The notes beneath the pieces were generated by a model that searched no databases, was not told the origin of the DNA, and saw only the letters and a program-made list of their open reading frames with translations. The position numbers and the translations under genes were made by a program. A stretch of 64,000 nt of DNA from Schistocerca nitens (taxonomy: Eukaryota; Arthropoda; Insecta; Orthoptera; Acrididae), in contig NC_064622.1 in NCBI RefSeq assembly GCF_023898315.1, positions 173,248,178 to 173,312,177 of the forward strand, read 5' to 3'. Below, piece by piece: positions 34,752 through 44,459 of this stretch (position 1 is its first letter; each line of letters starts with the position of its first letter).

Positions 34752-36299
34752 CAGGGTGTTTCAAAAATGACCGGTATATTTGAAACGGCAATAAAAACTA
34801 AACGAGCAGCGATAGAAATACACCGTTTGTTGCAATATGCTTGGGACAACAGTACATTTTCAGGCAGACAAACTTTCGAAATTACAGTAGTTACAATTTT
34901 CAACAACAGATGGCGCAGCGGTCTGGGAAACTCTATAGTACGATATTTTCCACATATCCACCATGCGTAGCAATAATATGGCGTAGTCTCTGAATGAAAT
35001 TACCCGAAACCTTTGACAACGTGTCTGGCGGAATGGCTTCACATGCAGATGAGATGTACTGCTTCAGCTGTTCAATTGTTTCTGGATTCTGGCGGTACAC
35101 CTGGTCTTTCAAGTGTCCCCACAGAAAGAAGTCACAGGGGTTCATGTCTGGCGAATAGGGAGGCCAATCCACGCCGCCTCCTGTATGTTTCGGATAGCCC
35201 AAAGCAATCACACGATCATCGAAATACTGATTCAGGAAATTAAAGACGTCGGCCGTGCGATGTGGCCGGGCACCATCTTGCATAAACCACGAGGTGTTCG
35301 CAGTGTCGTCTAAGGCAGTTTGTACCGCCACAAATTCACGAAGAGTGTCCAGATAGCGTGATGCAGTAATCGTTTCGGATCTGAAAAATGGGCCAATGAT
35401 TCCTTTGGAAGAAATGGCGGCCCAGACCAGTACTTTTTGAGGATGCAGGGACGATGGGACTGCCACATGGGGCTTTTCGGTTCCCCATATGCGCCAGTTC
35501 CGTTTATTGACGAAGCCGTCCAGGTAAAAATAAGCTTCGTCAGTAAACCAAATGCTGCCCACATGCATATCGCCGTCATCAATCCTGTGCACTATATCGT
35601 TAGCGAATGTCTCTCGTGCAGCAATGGTAGCGGCGCTGAGGGGTTGCCGCGTTTGAATTTTGTATGGATAGAGGTGTAAACTCTGGCGCATGAGACGATA
35701 CGTGGACGTTGGCGTCATTTGGACCGCAGCTGCAACACGGCGAACGGAAACCCGAGGCCGCTGTTGGATCACCTGCTGCACTAGCTGCGCGTTGCCCTCT
35801 GTGGTTGCCGTACGCGGTCGCCCTACCTTTCCAGCACGTTCATCCGTTACGTTCCCAGTCCGTTGAAATTTTTCAAACAGATCCTTTATTGTATCGCTTT
35901 TCGGTCCTTTGGTTACATTAAACCTCCGTTGAAAACTTCGTCTTGTTGCAACAACACTGTGTTCTAGGCGGTGGAATTCCAACACCAGAAAAATCCTCTG
36001 TTCTAAGGAATAAACCATGTTGTCTACAGCACACTTGCACGTTGTGAACAGCACACGCTTACAGCAGAAAGACGACGTACAGAATGGCGCACCCACAGAC
36101 TGCGTTGTCTTCTATATCTTTCACATCACTTGCAGCGCCATCTGTTGTTGAAAATTGTAACTACTGTAATTTCGAAAGTTTGTCCGCCTGAAAATGTACT
36201 GTTGTCCCAAGCATATTGCAACAAACGGTGTATTTCTATTGCTGCTCGTTTAGTTGTTATTGCCGTTTCAAATATACCGGTCATTTTTGAAACACCCTG
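34752..36299 (-). mobile_element. Complete mariner-type transposon with 165-bp terminal inverted repeats
   Basis: Near-identical inverted arms at 34752-34916 and 36135-36299 start 'cagggtgtttcaaaaatgac'. The element is flanked by TA (34750-34751 and 36300-36301) and lies inside a Tc1-like relic, whose terminal sequence continues at 36302. It is 1548 bp with one intact transposase frame, probably a fairly recent arrival. Confidence 0.95.
34933..36018 (-). CDS. Mariner-type transposase (DUF4817/DDE class, DD47D spacing), intact frame
   Basis: 361 residues from 'MVYSLEQRIFLVLEFHRLEH'. The open frame continues upstream to 36096, but this Met matches the usual start of the family. The N-terminal helix-turn-helix includes 'SFQRRFNVTKGPKSDTIKDL', followed by a second one ('RVSVRRVAAAVQMTPTSTYR'). 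Catalytic blocks are 'SIWFTDEAYFYLDG', 'WFMQDGARPHRTADV' and 'WPPYSPDMNPCDFFLWG'. I count 47 residues between the second and third Asp, compared with 41 in the related element at 16192-17459. No stop or frameshift is seen. Confidence 0.9.
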   Translation of the reverse strand: MVYSLEQRIFLVLEFHRLEHSVVATRRSFQRRFNVTKGPKSDTIKDLFEKFQRTGNVTDERAGKVGRPRTATTEGNAQLVQQVIQQRPRVSVRRVAAAVQMTPTSTYRLMRQSLHLYPYKIQTRQPLSAATIAARETFANDIVHRIDDGDMHVGSIWFTDEAYFYLDGFVNKRNWRIWGTEKPHVAVPSSLHPQKVLVWAAISSKGIIGPFFRSETITASRYLDTLREFVAVQTALDDTANTSWFMQDGARPHRTADVFNFLNQYFDDRVIALGYPKHTGGGVDWPPYSPDMNPCDFFLWGHLKDQVYRQNPETIEQLKQYISSACEAIPPDTLSKVSGNFIQRLRHIIATHGGYVENIVL

Positions 36300-36301
36300 T
36301 A

Positions 36302-36338
36302 TGTGCATATCGCTATCCCATGACTTTTGTCACCTCAT
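36302..36338 (-). mobile_element. Terminal repeat of the split Tc1-like relic
   Basis: 'tgtgcatatcgctatcccat' and 'gacttttgtcacctca' match the end of the 6.8-8.1 kb relative ('gacttttgacacttcagtg'). It belongs to the element at 34030-34749, separated by the mariner-type insertion. Confidence 0.75.
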
Positions 36339-36390
36339 TATATTTCTGTTTGTTATCAGGACAAGAAGGCTAAAGTTTCCGTGTGAGATA

Positions 36391-36491
36391 TCTACATCTA
36401 CATACATACTCCGCAATCCACCATACGGTGCGTGGCGGAGGGTACCTCGTACCACAACTAGCATCTTCTCTCCCTGTTCCACTCCCAAACA
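36391..36491 (-). mobile_element. LINE 3' end (CR1/jockey-type), segment 1
   Basis: Begins with a (gtagat)n-type tail, 'tctacatctacatacatact' on the plus strand, then 'gcgtggcggagggtacctcg', a 3' UTR I recognise from locust LINEs. It is separated from the coding part at 36800 by unrelated sequence (36492-36799). Confidence 0.75.
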
Positions 36492-36799
36492 GGCTACCCT
36501 GGCGGGTCACTTAAGGGGCTCCGGAAAGGCTCAAAATCATGAAAAGTTCAATTTTTACTTTTTTGCGTTTTCTGAATCTGCAGACTATTAGCTTTTAATA
36601 GATATATAATTTATTCAATTCCGAAGACTACAACTATTTTTAATTTTTTTTTTTTTTTTGAAATGTGTTCTACATGGGCGTGACCCACTGTGGCGCTGTT
36701 AAACTGCTGTCAAATGGTGTTATTATTAACGTCCGTGTTCATCAGGTACATTTTAGTGATGTGAGATAAAGTATGTGTTGTGGCTAACCTGTGATGTTT
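36492..36799. repeat. Unclassified insertion within a LINE 3' end
   Basis: Interrupts the LINE between its 3' UTR and coding end. It starts with 27 bp (36492-36518) that are the exact reverse complement of 33028-33054, the 5' junction of the SINE at 33038. The remainder ('ggctccggaaaggctcaaaa', a T run, 'gggcgtgacccactgtggcg') resembles a repeat I have seen in locust DNA but cannot classify. Confidence 0.5.
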
Positions 36800-37472
36800 C
36801 ACTATAAATTACTGCCTATATGCCTCTGTACGAGCCCTAATCTCTCTTATCTTATCTTTGTGGTCTTTCCGCGGAATATAAGTTGGCGGCAGTAAAACTG
36901 TACTGCAGTTAGCCTCAAATGCTGGTTCTCTAAATTTCTTCAGTAGCGATTCACGAAAAGAACGCCTCCTTTCCCCCAGAGACTCCCACCCGAGTTCCTG
37001 AAGCATTTCCGTAAAACCGAGCGAGGTGACGCAGTGGTTAGCACACTGGACTCGCATTCGGGAGGACGACGGTTCAATCCCGCGTCCGGCCATCCTGATA
37101 TAGGTTTTCCGTGATTTCCCTAAATCACTCCAGGCAAATGCCGGGATGGTTCCTTTGAAAGGGCGCGGCCGATTTCCTTCCCCGTCCTTTCCTAGTCCGA
37201 TGAGACCGATGACCTCGCTGTTTGGTCTCTTCCCCCAAACAATCCAATCCAATCCAATCCATTTCCGTAACACTCGCGTGATGACCAAACCTATCAGTAA
37301 CAAGTCTAGCAGCCTGCCTCTGAATTGCTTCTATGTCCTCCCTCAATGCGACCTGATAGGGATCCCAAACGCTCGAGCAGTACTCAAGAATAGGTCGTAT
37401 TAGTGTTTTATAAGCGGTCTCCTTTACATACGCCCATGTGTATCTGTGTATCAGTGAGTTAACGTTAGTCAC
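36800..37472 (-). pseudogene. LINE reverse transcriptase C-terminal region, interrupted by a SINE
   Basis: On the minus strand 37472-37270 reads 'KETAYKTLIRPILEYCSSVW' and 'DPYQVALREDIEAIQRQAAR', the thumb/C-terminal region also seen in the LINE at 760. The SINE at 37015-37259 interrupts it. 37004-36809 resumes with 'EMLQELGWESLGERRRSF' and ends 'KIREIRARTEAYRQ'. The same motifs end the 760-2217 frame, so both belong to related CR1/jockey-type families. The catalytic core is missing (5' truncation). Confidence 0.85.
37015..37259 (+). repeat. tRNA-derived SINE with (aatcc)n tail (type C)
   Basis: The head 'accgagcgaggtgacgcagt' and B-box 'ggttcaatcccgcg', the body 'gccgggatggttcctttgaa' and a tail of 'aatcc' pentamers are visible. 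It is framed by the 11-bp repeat 'catttccgtaa' at 37004-37014 and 37260-37270. A related copy, minus strand, lies at 57897-58152. Confidence 0.95.
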
Positions 37473-37479
37473 TTCGGCT

Positions 37480-38229
37480 ACGGATGCGGGACCACATTAC
37501 AGTGTACGAGTGTGACCTTATGGTGTCATCGCTGTAACATTACCTCGTCAAAAGAATGAGTTAACACAACCGGGTCAAGTAAGTCTGATGCAGCAGTCAG
37601 TATGAACCAATGTGCGGCCTCTCGACAGAGCGGGACCTGGGACAGGGAGGCCGCTCGTGACCGTCTCCGGCGGCCCGTGTTGTCTTTTGGGCTGCCGTGA
37701 CGGGTTGTTTCCTGGCCGGCGGCTATCGGCTTTAAGGAGCGGGCCGTCCCTCATTCGCAGCCGGCCGCTGTATGCAGATGGCTATCGACCGCGCGCCACG
37801 CTACACCACCTCGCCCTGTACTTTGCGCTATCGGCGAGCGCCACTTCCAGCGGGCGGGCCCTTATCGCCCTTCACTCGGCCCCGCGCCGCTTCCTGCGGT
37901 ACGGCGTCGCTAGGCGAGTCTCTCACCTAGGACTGCCCAACATGTCACTCCGAGCCTTTGGGTACAGTGTTCGGAGCAGATTATGTCCGATTAGAACTAA
38001 GGTCGGGACTTCACGTACTGTTGAATACGTCTCGATAGACAAGATCTAGCTGGCAGCGAGGGGGTCGTCTGAACGGTGTCGTTCGCTTTGCAACCTATGA
38101 CGCCTTCGTGGTTTTTCAGTAAATAATGGATTATAATTTTTTTCTCGGCCAGTTTCGGTTGAAAAAATGCCTAATTTGTTGTGGGACATCGTCGAATATT
38201 CCCGCTTCAGCCCCCGTAGCTTTACGAAA
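37480..38229. other. GC-rich island, otherwise unassigned
   Basis: 37610-37940 is strongly GC- and CpG-rich. The 145-codon frame 37612-38049 is Arg/Ser/Leu-rich without motif and is probably a by-product of composition. Confidence 0.35.
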
Positions 38230-38244
38230 TTCCGATAGGGGGCG

Positions 38245-38466
38245 GTGCTATACTTAGCTTACAAAACGGCGTTTGTAGCGGAGGTGGGTTCCAAGCAGAG
38301 AGCTGTAATTGAGTTCCTTCTGGCGGGAAACCAAAGCATCGCAAATATATATAATGGCTTGCAGAATGTCTACGGAGGCCTGTTAGTGAAACAAAGCACG
38401 GTGAGTCGTTGGGCGAGGCTCTGTCACTATCGCAACAAGGTCGCACAAACCTGTCCGGTCTCGTAA
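38245..38466 (+). pseudogene. Mariner-type transposase N-terminal fragment
   Basis: The frame reads 'KQRAVIEFLLAGNQSIANIY' and 'NGLQNVYGGLLVKQSTVSRW', resembling the helix-turn-helix of SETMAR/mariner-type transposases ('...IEFL.AEG.SP.EIH.RLQ.VYG...STV.RW'). About 70 codons remain, then the homology stops; no catalytic part follows. Confidence 0.55.
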
Positions 38467-38469
38467 TCA

Positions 38470-39030
38470 CCAGCCGACGGCACACATGTTTTCTGAAAGA
38501 AATATGTTGCATTACTTACTGAACGACCCTCGTAATTTAGTTGTAGGTTTCCCGACGGTCAAAGGGTGGGGGGGGGGGGGCAATAGTGGTGAGGGCTCTG
38601 CTAATTGTTTTGTAATAAGAACATACCTTCACATTTTATCCAGGCTTAGGAATGTCTATGCTTGTAGTAAACAGGTACATTTAATTTTTTTTACTCTTTA
38701 CTTACAATTTTTTAATTTTTAATCTTCTTCTCCTTCTACAACATTACTGCAGTAGATGATTTAACTTATTTTCTTACTTTATGAATTTTGATGATATTTG
38801 AAAAATACTCCTCGTCTTCTCTGCACGCCAACTGGTGAAACATGGTCTGATGATGATCTAGATATGATCGAAACAACTGATACGTGATTTTTAGTAACAA
38901 CTTGCTTTCAAGACTGATTATCATTTCAAATTATGAATTTTAATGTTGCACTCAGTTTTTATTGTTTCTTTTTTTTTAACAAAGCAAGAAATTTTAAACG
39001 TATTACATCTCTCGAGTCGTTATATACAGA
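38470..39030. other. Unassigned sequence with G run and possible PLE-like terminus
   Basis: Holds a run of about 13 G at 38568-38580. Near 38830-38900 'tctgatgatgatctag...gatcgaaac' resembles the tail signature of Penelope-like elements, but nothing else supports it. Confidence 0.3.
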
Positions 39031-39039
39031 TTGTTCACA

Positions 39040-40260
39040 AAAGAACGGCCCAGTTTTAATGATAGGGTAAAACAATTTAATTTAGACTGTTTACAACAAA
39101 TCTTACATCAAAGTAAAGGTAAGATAAACTAGTTCCTCTTCTAAATGTACAATATATGCACCTGTACGCATACAACCTGAAGTCCAGTTCTTGCCACACT
39201 TTGGTTAACGAGTCTAGAGCAATGGAAGAAATACGCTCTTCAGTTCTGTGTCTCAACTCTAGAAAATCATTAGGTATTTGCGGAACGTAGACAGCGGAAC
39301 GTAGACATGATGTTTTATAAAGCCCCGAAGGAAAAGAACACATGGTGTGATGTCAGATGGAATTGGAGACCAGTGGAACAAAACCGTGTCGTAGTGACCA
39401 ATATGAACACTCCAATGGTCAAGTAGTTAGATGTTCAACCGACTACGCAGAAAGAGATGACAACGGGGAGGAGCTCCACCTTGTTGCCGAGTTTTCAGGT
39501 TCACCTTCAATTTGAGAAATAGCCATTCTTGCAAAATATCCGGATAAGACACCGCTAATACGGTAGCTTCAGCGAAAAAAAATTGTCCTGGCAGTTGACG
39601 TCGGGACACAGCGTACAAAACGATCAATTCTCGGGGTCAGAGATTTTCTCTGCCTCGTGATGGCTGGGTGTTGTGTGCTGTCCTTAGGTTAGTTAGGTTT
39701 AAGTAGTTCTAAGTTCTAGGGGACTTATGACCACGGCAGTTGAGTCCAATAGTGCTCAGAGCCATTTGAACCATTTTTCGATTAATTCTGGGGAATCTCT
39801 CTGATGCTGTACAGCTTTATGAGGAAGTTCTGGCTTCCAGACACAAACATTATGCGTATTTACCTTCCCACTTAGATGAAAAGGTGCCTCATCGTTGAAC
39901 ACCACCGAATACTGAAAGTCATCTTCCTGTTACAACAATTTCACTTGCAAAGTTGTAGCGCCACAGTCATGTGGTTTTAAAGAAGGTACCAACTGCAGCC
40001 GGGATGGACGCATGAGTAAACTTTTCCTTAAAACCTTCCACACTGTCGTCTTCGGCAAGTGAAGTTGAACATATACTTTCCGTATAGTCTTCTTAGGATT
40101 ACGAAGATAAGATGCTCTAACCCAGTCAAAGCCGTCTTCAGACGCTTTTCGTCGTCCCGTGCTTTCCGCTTTAGCCACACATCCGGTCGTTTAGAATTGA
40201 CTATACCATCGGTGGACGTTCTTGTAACATGGGGTATCATAATTAAATATTAAACGAAAC
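39040..40260 (-). mobile_element. Decayed mariner-type element (DUF4817 class) with SINE
   Basis: Near 40130-39960 the minus strand reads 'NPKKTIRKVYVQLHLPKTTV' and 'WKVLRKSLLMRPSRLQLVPS', the second helix-turn-helix of this class. Near 39290-39170 it reads 'ELRHRTEERISSIALDSL' and 'TKVWQELDFRLYAYRC', the C-terminus. The catalytic middle is scrambled and carries a SINE at 39632-39778. Boundaries are approximate. Confidence 0.7.
39632..39778 (+). repeat. 5'-truncated SINE (type B)
   Basis: Starts inside the type B unit at 'cggggtcagagattttctct' and continues through the shared tail to 'gagccatttgaaccattt'. The 11-bp repeat 'cgatcaattct' (39621-39631) and 'cgattaattct' (39779-39789) differ at one base. 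Confidence 0.9.
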
Positions 40261-40264
40261 GCTC

Positions 40265-40880
40265 GTTGAACTGAAACTGTAGATTCACTGTTCGCAAACT
40301 GCAGAACATAAAACGCTTTAGTCCAGCGGTGGGCTACTGGATGAAAATTTTGAACGCATTAATTATGTACTCAGATTATAACAGTTCAATTGGGAATCCT
40401 CCCTTATAATTTTTTATAGTAGTGTACTATTAACTCCTGAATAATTATAATACTTAATAGTTAGCTGTAGGCTGATTAAACACACAGTTGCTATGCTGTG
40501 CAGCACAGGTGAGTGCACTGAAGAGCAGAGACGGATTGGAGCAAGCTGGCCGGCCGGCGTCGCGTGTTATGTCGACCCACACAAAAGCTCTGTACACACG
40601 AATGCAACACAAGAATTTCACTTAATAAACAAAGAGATTATACAAATCGATTTCAGACTCTGGTAACCTCTGAAACCTCTGCTAAATCCGAGAAGCCATA
40701 CTCATTTAAACACCATATTACCAGATGTAGAAGTGTGAAACCGGAATTACCCTATTGATGGTGCTAGCCGTCAGTATATGGCGCATGAGACTGCGCCTGC
40801 AGCGCCGTCTGCTTCCTGTAACGAGCGACGACAAATGTCAACACACAGTAACCCAAGTTCCATACGCTGGTGTCTGTTTC
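40265..40880. other. Unassigned sequence
   Basis: No recognised feature; the last part may be the 5' non-coding end of the mariner that follows. Confidence 0.3.
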
Positions 40881-40885
40881 AAACC

Positions 40886-41612
40886 CGTAAACATGTAGAG
40901 TTTTGTGCATACGAGCTACGATTTGCAGACAGCATTGGTTTTCTGTTATCATTTGAAGAAAGCTGCTGCAGAATCGCATCGAATGCTCGTCGAAGCTTTC
41001 GGCGAACATGCTCTTGCGAAAACCCAGTTTTTCGAGTGGTTCAAAAAATTCAAAACTGGCGATTTTGACATGAGAAACGGCGAGCGCGGGAAGCACAGAA
41101 AAATTTCGAAGACAACGAATAACGTGTCTTACTGGATGAAAAAGATATCAGACTCAGCAGGAATTCGCGGAACAATTGAATGTGACGCAGAAAGCCATTT
41201 CTCTTCGTTTGAAATCTATGGGAAGGGTGCAGAAAATGGGTTCCGCATTAACTGAATGAAAGACAGCAAGCAAATCGAAGACCACTTGTGAATGCTGCTC
41301 GCCAGATAAAAAACAAAGCCGTTTCTCCATCGAATGGGGACAGATGATGAAAAATGGATTCATTTTAAGAATCCTGAGCGTCCAAAATCATGGGTGAATC
41401 CAGGCAAATCATCGACATCCAATGCAAGAGCAAATTGCTTTGGAAAGAAGACAATGCTCTGTGTTTGGTGGGTTCAGAAGGGTGTCATCTATTATGAGCT
41501 GCTAAACCTGGTGAAACCGTTAACACTGATCGATACGAACAGTAAATGAGCGATTTAAATTGAGCGTTACGTGAAAAACGACCGGAATGTGGGAAAATGC
41601 TACATAAGTCAT
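40886..41612 (+). pseudogene. Mariner transposase, first part (split by a Tc1-like element)
   Basis: Frames around 40905-41255 read 'FCYHLKKAAAESHRMLVEAF' and 'GEHALAKTQFFEWFKKFKTG', the N-terminal helix-turn-helix of classical mariner transposases. 41330-41520 reads 'GTDDEKWIHFKNPERPKSWV' with 'MLCVWWVQKGVIYYELL', around the first catalytic Asp. Frameshifts and stops break it. The rest continues at 43036 beyond the Tc1-like insertion. Confidence 0.85.
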
Positions 41613-41613
41613 A

Positions 41614-43035
41614 CACTCCTGGAAATTGAAATAAGAACACCGTGAATTCATTGTCCCAGGAAGGGGAAACTTTATTGACACATTCCTGGGGTCAGATACA
41701 TCACATGATCACACTGACAGAACCACAGGCACATACACACAGGCAACAGAGCATGCACAATGTCGGCACTAGTACAGTGTATATCCACCTTTCGCAGCAA
41801 TGCAGGCTGCTATTCTCCCATGGAGACGATCGTAGAGATGCTGGATGTAGTCCTGTGGAACGGCTTGCCATGCCATTTCCACCTGGCGCCTCAGTTGGAC
41901 CAGCGTTCGTGCTGGACGTGCAGACCGCGTGAGACGACGCTTCATCCAGTCCCAAACATGCTCAATGGGGGACAGATCCGGAGATCTTGCTGGCCAGGGT
42001 AGTTGACTTACACCTTCTAGAGCACGTTGGGTGGCACGGGATACATGCGGACGTGCATTGTCCTGTTGGAACAGCAAGTTCCCTTGCCGGTCTAGGAATG
42101 GTAGAACGATGGGTTCGATGACGGTTTGGATGTACCGTGCACTATTCAGTGTCCCCTCGACGATCACCAGTGGTGTACGGCCAGTGTAGGAGATCGCTCC
42201 CCACACCATGATGCTGGGTGTTGGCCCTGTGTGCCTCGGTCGTATGCAGTCCTGATTGTGGCGCTCACCTGCACGGCACCAAACACGCATACGACCATCA
42301 TTGGCACCAAGGCAGAAGCGACTCTCATCGCTGAAGACGACACGTCTCCATTCGTCCCTCCATTCACGCCTGTCGCGACACCACTGGAGGCGGGCTGCAC
42401 GATGTTGGGGCGTGAGCGGAAGACGGCCTAACGGTGTGCGGGACCGTAGCCCAGCTTCATGGAGACGGTTGCGAATGGTCCTCGCCGATACCCCAGGAGC
42501 AACAGTGTCCCTAATTTGCTGGGAAGTGGCGGTGCGGTCCCCTACGGCACTGCGTAGGATCCTACGGTCTTGGCGTGCATCCGTGCATCGCTGCGGTCCG
42601 GTCCCAGGTCGACGGGCACGTGCACCTTCCGCCGACCACTGGCGACAACATCGATGTACTGTGGAGACCTCATGCCCCACGTGTTGAGCAATTCGGCGGT
42701 ACGTCCACCCGGCCTCCCGCATGCCCACTATACGCCCTCGCTCAAAGTCCGTCAACTGCACATACGGTTCACGTCCACGCTGTCGCGGCATGCTACCAGT
42801 GTTAAAGACTGCGATGGAGCTCCGTATGCCACGGCAAACTGGCTGACACTGACGGCGGCGGTGCACAAATGCTGCGCAGCTAGCGCCATTCGACGGCCAA
42901 CACCGCGGGTCCTGGTGTGTCCGCTGTGCCGTGCGTGTGATCATCGCTTGTACAGCCCTCTCGCAGTGTCCGGAGCAAGTATGGTGGGTCTGACACAGCG
43001 GTGTCAATGTGTTCTTTTTTCCATTTCCAGGAGTG
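41614..43035 (-). mobile_element. Tc1-like transposon (DD32E-type family), copy 3
   Basis: 1422 bp, with terminal repeats 'cactcctggaaattgaa' and '...tttccaggagtg', flanked by TA (41612-41613 and 43036-43037). It is inserted between the first and second catalytic blocks of a mariner relic. It holds an uninterrupted transposase frame. Confidence 0.95.
41769..42791 (-). CDS. Tc1-like transposase, intact frame
   Basis: 340 residues from 'MPRQRGREPYVQLTDFERG' at 42791; the longer open frame to 43046 runs into the terminal repeat and flank. Compared with the copy at 31414 I find about seven substitutions, including Arg-to-Cys at two places and Gly-to-Ser near 'GPTPSIMVWG'. The catalytic blocks ('VVFSDESRFCLG', 'FQQDNARPHVS', 'SPDLSPIEHVW') are unchanged, with the same 32-residue spacing. 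It is open but may be impaired by the substitutions. Confidence 0.88.
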   Translation of the reverse strand: MPRQRGREPYVQLTDFERGRIVGMREAGWTYRRIAQHVGHEVSTVHRCCRQWSAEGARARRPGTGPQRCTDARQDRRILRSAVGDRTATSQQIRDTVAPGVSARTIRNRLHEAGLRSRTPLGRLPLTPQHRAARLQWCRDRREWRDEWRRVVFSDESRFCLGANDGRMRVWCRAGERHNQDCIRPRHTGPTPSIMVWGAISYTGRTPLVIVEGTLNSARYIQTVIEPIVLPFLDRQGNLLFQQDNARPHVSRATQRALEGVSQLPWPARSPDLSPIEHVWDWMKRRLTRSARPARTLVQLRRQVEMAWQAVPQDYIQHLYDRLHGRIAACIAAKGGYTLY

Positions 43036-43245
43036 TATTTCTCCAAGATAATGCCCCATTAGACACAACAAAACGGGTCAGGAAAACGACCGAGGCGTTC
43101 TGTTGGGAAATACTAGCGCATGTGGCTTTTTCTCCAGTCTTAGCTCCGTACGATTTTCATCTATTTTTGCCTCACTGGGACACTCCCTTGCTAAACATCG
43201 CCTCAAGTCGTATGAAAATGTACGAAAGTGGCTCGCTGACTTATT
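43036..43245 (+). pseudogene. Mariner transposase, second part
   Basis: Resumes with 'LQDNAPLDTTKRVRKTTEAF' (second Asp) and 'HVAFSPVLAPYDFHLF' (third Asp), with 34 residues between them, the DD34D mariner spacing. A frameshift follows, and 'LGHSLAKHRLKSYENVRKWL' continues in another frame. Joined to 41612, this is the target of the Tc1-like insertion. Confidence 0.85.
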
Positions 43246-43335
43246 CCGTACTCATGTCCATTTAACATATCTTACTCCTCTACGTCTGAGTAATGTTCCC
43301 TATAACGTCAGGCTTACCTTTTGTTACAAGTCCGC

Positions 43336-43605
43336 AGGATGTGGTCTCGCGGTAGCGTTCTCGCTTCCCGGACAAGGGTCTCGGGTTCGATTCCCAGCGG
43401 GGTCAGGGATTTTCACCTGCCTCGAGATGATTGGGTGTTGTTGTGTCGTCTTCATCATCATCATTGATCCCCTTACGGTCGGAGGAAGGCAATGGCAAAC
43501 CACCTCCACTAGAACCTTGCCTAGTATGGCGGTGTGGGTCTCCCGCATCGTTCCCCTTCGCTCTGTCAAGGAGTATAGGACTTCATCATCAACATCGTTC
43601 CTTAC
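43336..43605 (+). repeat. SINE with type B-like head and a different body (type E)
   Basis: The head 'gtggtctcgcggtagcgttc' and 'ggttcgattcccagcggggt' is close to type B, but after 'gattgggtgttg' the body changes to 'tcatcatcatcattgatccc' and 'ggcaatggcaaaccacctcc'. Target duplications were not found. Confidence 0.7.
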
Positions 43606-43609
43606 AAAC

Positions 43610-44155
43610 TGTATATCGCGAGAAAACCCTGAACTTAAAATTAGAGAGATTGGTGCTAACAGGAAGGCTTTCCGCGGATCATTCGCGATTGTCTGTAAGT
43701 CCATCTTTATACAGCTGTCTAAGGTTCTAATTGTTATTTTATTTGAGCAACAACTTTCGAAAACACGGGCCAGCTTTCAGTGACTGGTATCCGTAGACTT
43801 CTGACACAGCGATCCCTTCGCTCAACACTTGCCGACAAGTCGGTAGGTCGGAATGTCATTGAATGCTGGACCAGAGGTGGAAATTTTCTTACACGACAGT
43901 CAGGGCCCCTGAAGGTGGTGTAATTTAGCGCCGGAATAAGTTGCTCAGATGAAATAACAATTGGAAATTTAGACGGCTGTTTTGATTCGACATTCTCATT
44001 CGCGAGTGAGTGATGGTAGCAAAGCGACAGTGGTATTCAGAGTTACCTCCACCAGAGACCAAGAGGCGGCTTGCACAGTATGGTAGTAAATGTAGACTTG
44101 GACAAGGATGGAATGTTGATCCGAATGATCTTAAATTATTTGTATATCCACGAGT
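43610..44155. other. Unassigned, possible coding-like open frame
   Basis: A short frame near 43630 ('LKIREIGANRKAFRGSF') resembles the C-terminus of the LINE proteins here. A separate frame from 44010 reads 'SELPPPETKRRLAQYGSKCR' and 'LGQGWNVDPNDLKLFVYPRV', which looks protein-like but is not recognised. It runs into the GC-rich island. Confidence 0.25.
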
Positions 44156-44427
44156 ATGTAGTTGCACAGGTGGAGCAACAAGTACTGTTCCGCGCGTCCG
44201 GCCTTGGACGGCAGCGGGTGGCGCCGGCGTCCCACCCCCGCGCTCTGTGGCGGCGCGCCCTGCCCTGGCCACGGTGCCCTCCCACTTCCTCTCGCTCCCC
44301 ATTGTCTTGAGCTGTCCCGTGTTCGGCCCTTTGTCCCCGATAATCTGTATGCATTTCATTACGGGGCGGCGGCGGTGGCGGTGCCGGCGACCCCTGCCTC
44401 TGCCTCCACTCGACTTCACTTCCTCCC

Positions 44428-44459
<32 letters not shown>

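Noticed and set aside
37612..38049. 145-codon frame as a gene
   Set aside because: Composition-driven Arg/Ser/Leu-rich frame in a GC island, without recognised family.
38830..38900. Hammerhead ribozyme ('ctgatga ... gaaac')
   Set aside because: The core-like words occur, but the nucleotides beside them do not pair properly for stem II and no stem I/III could be found.
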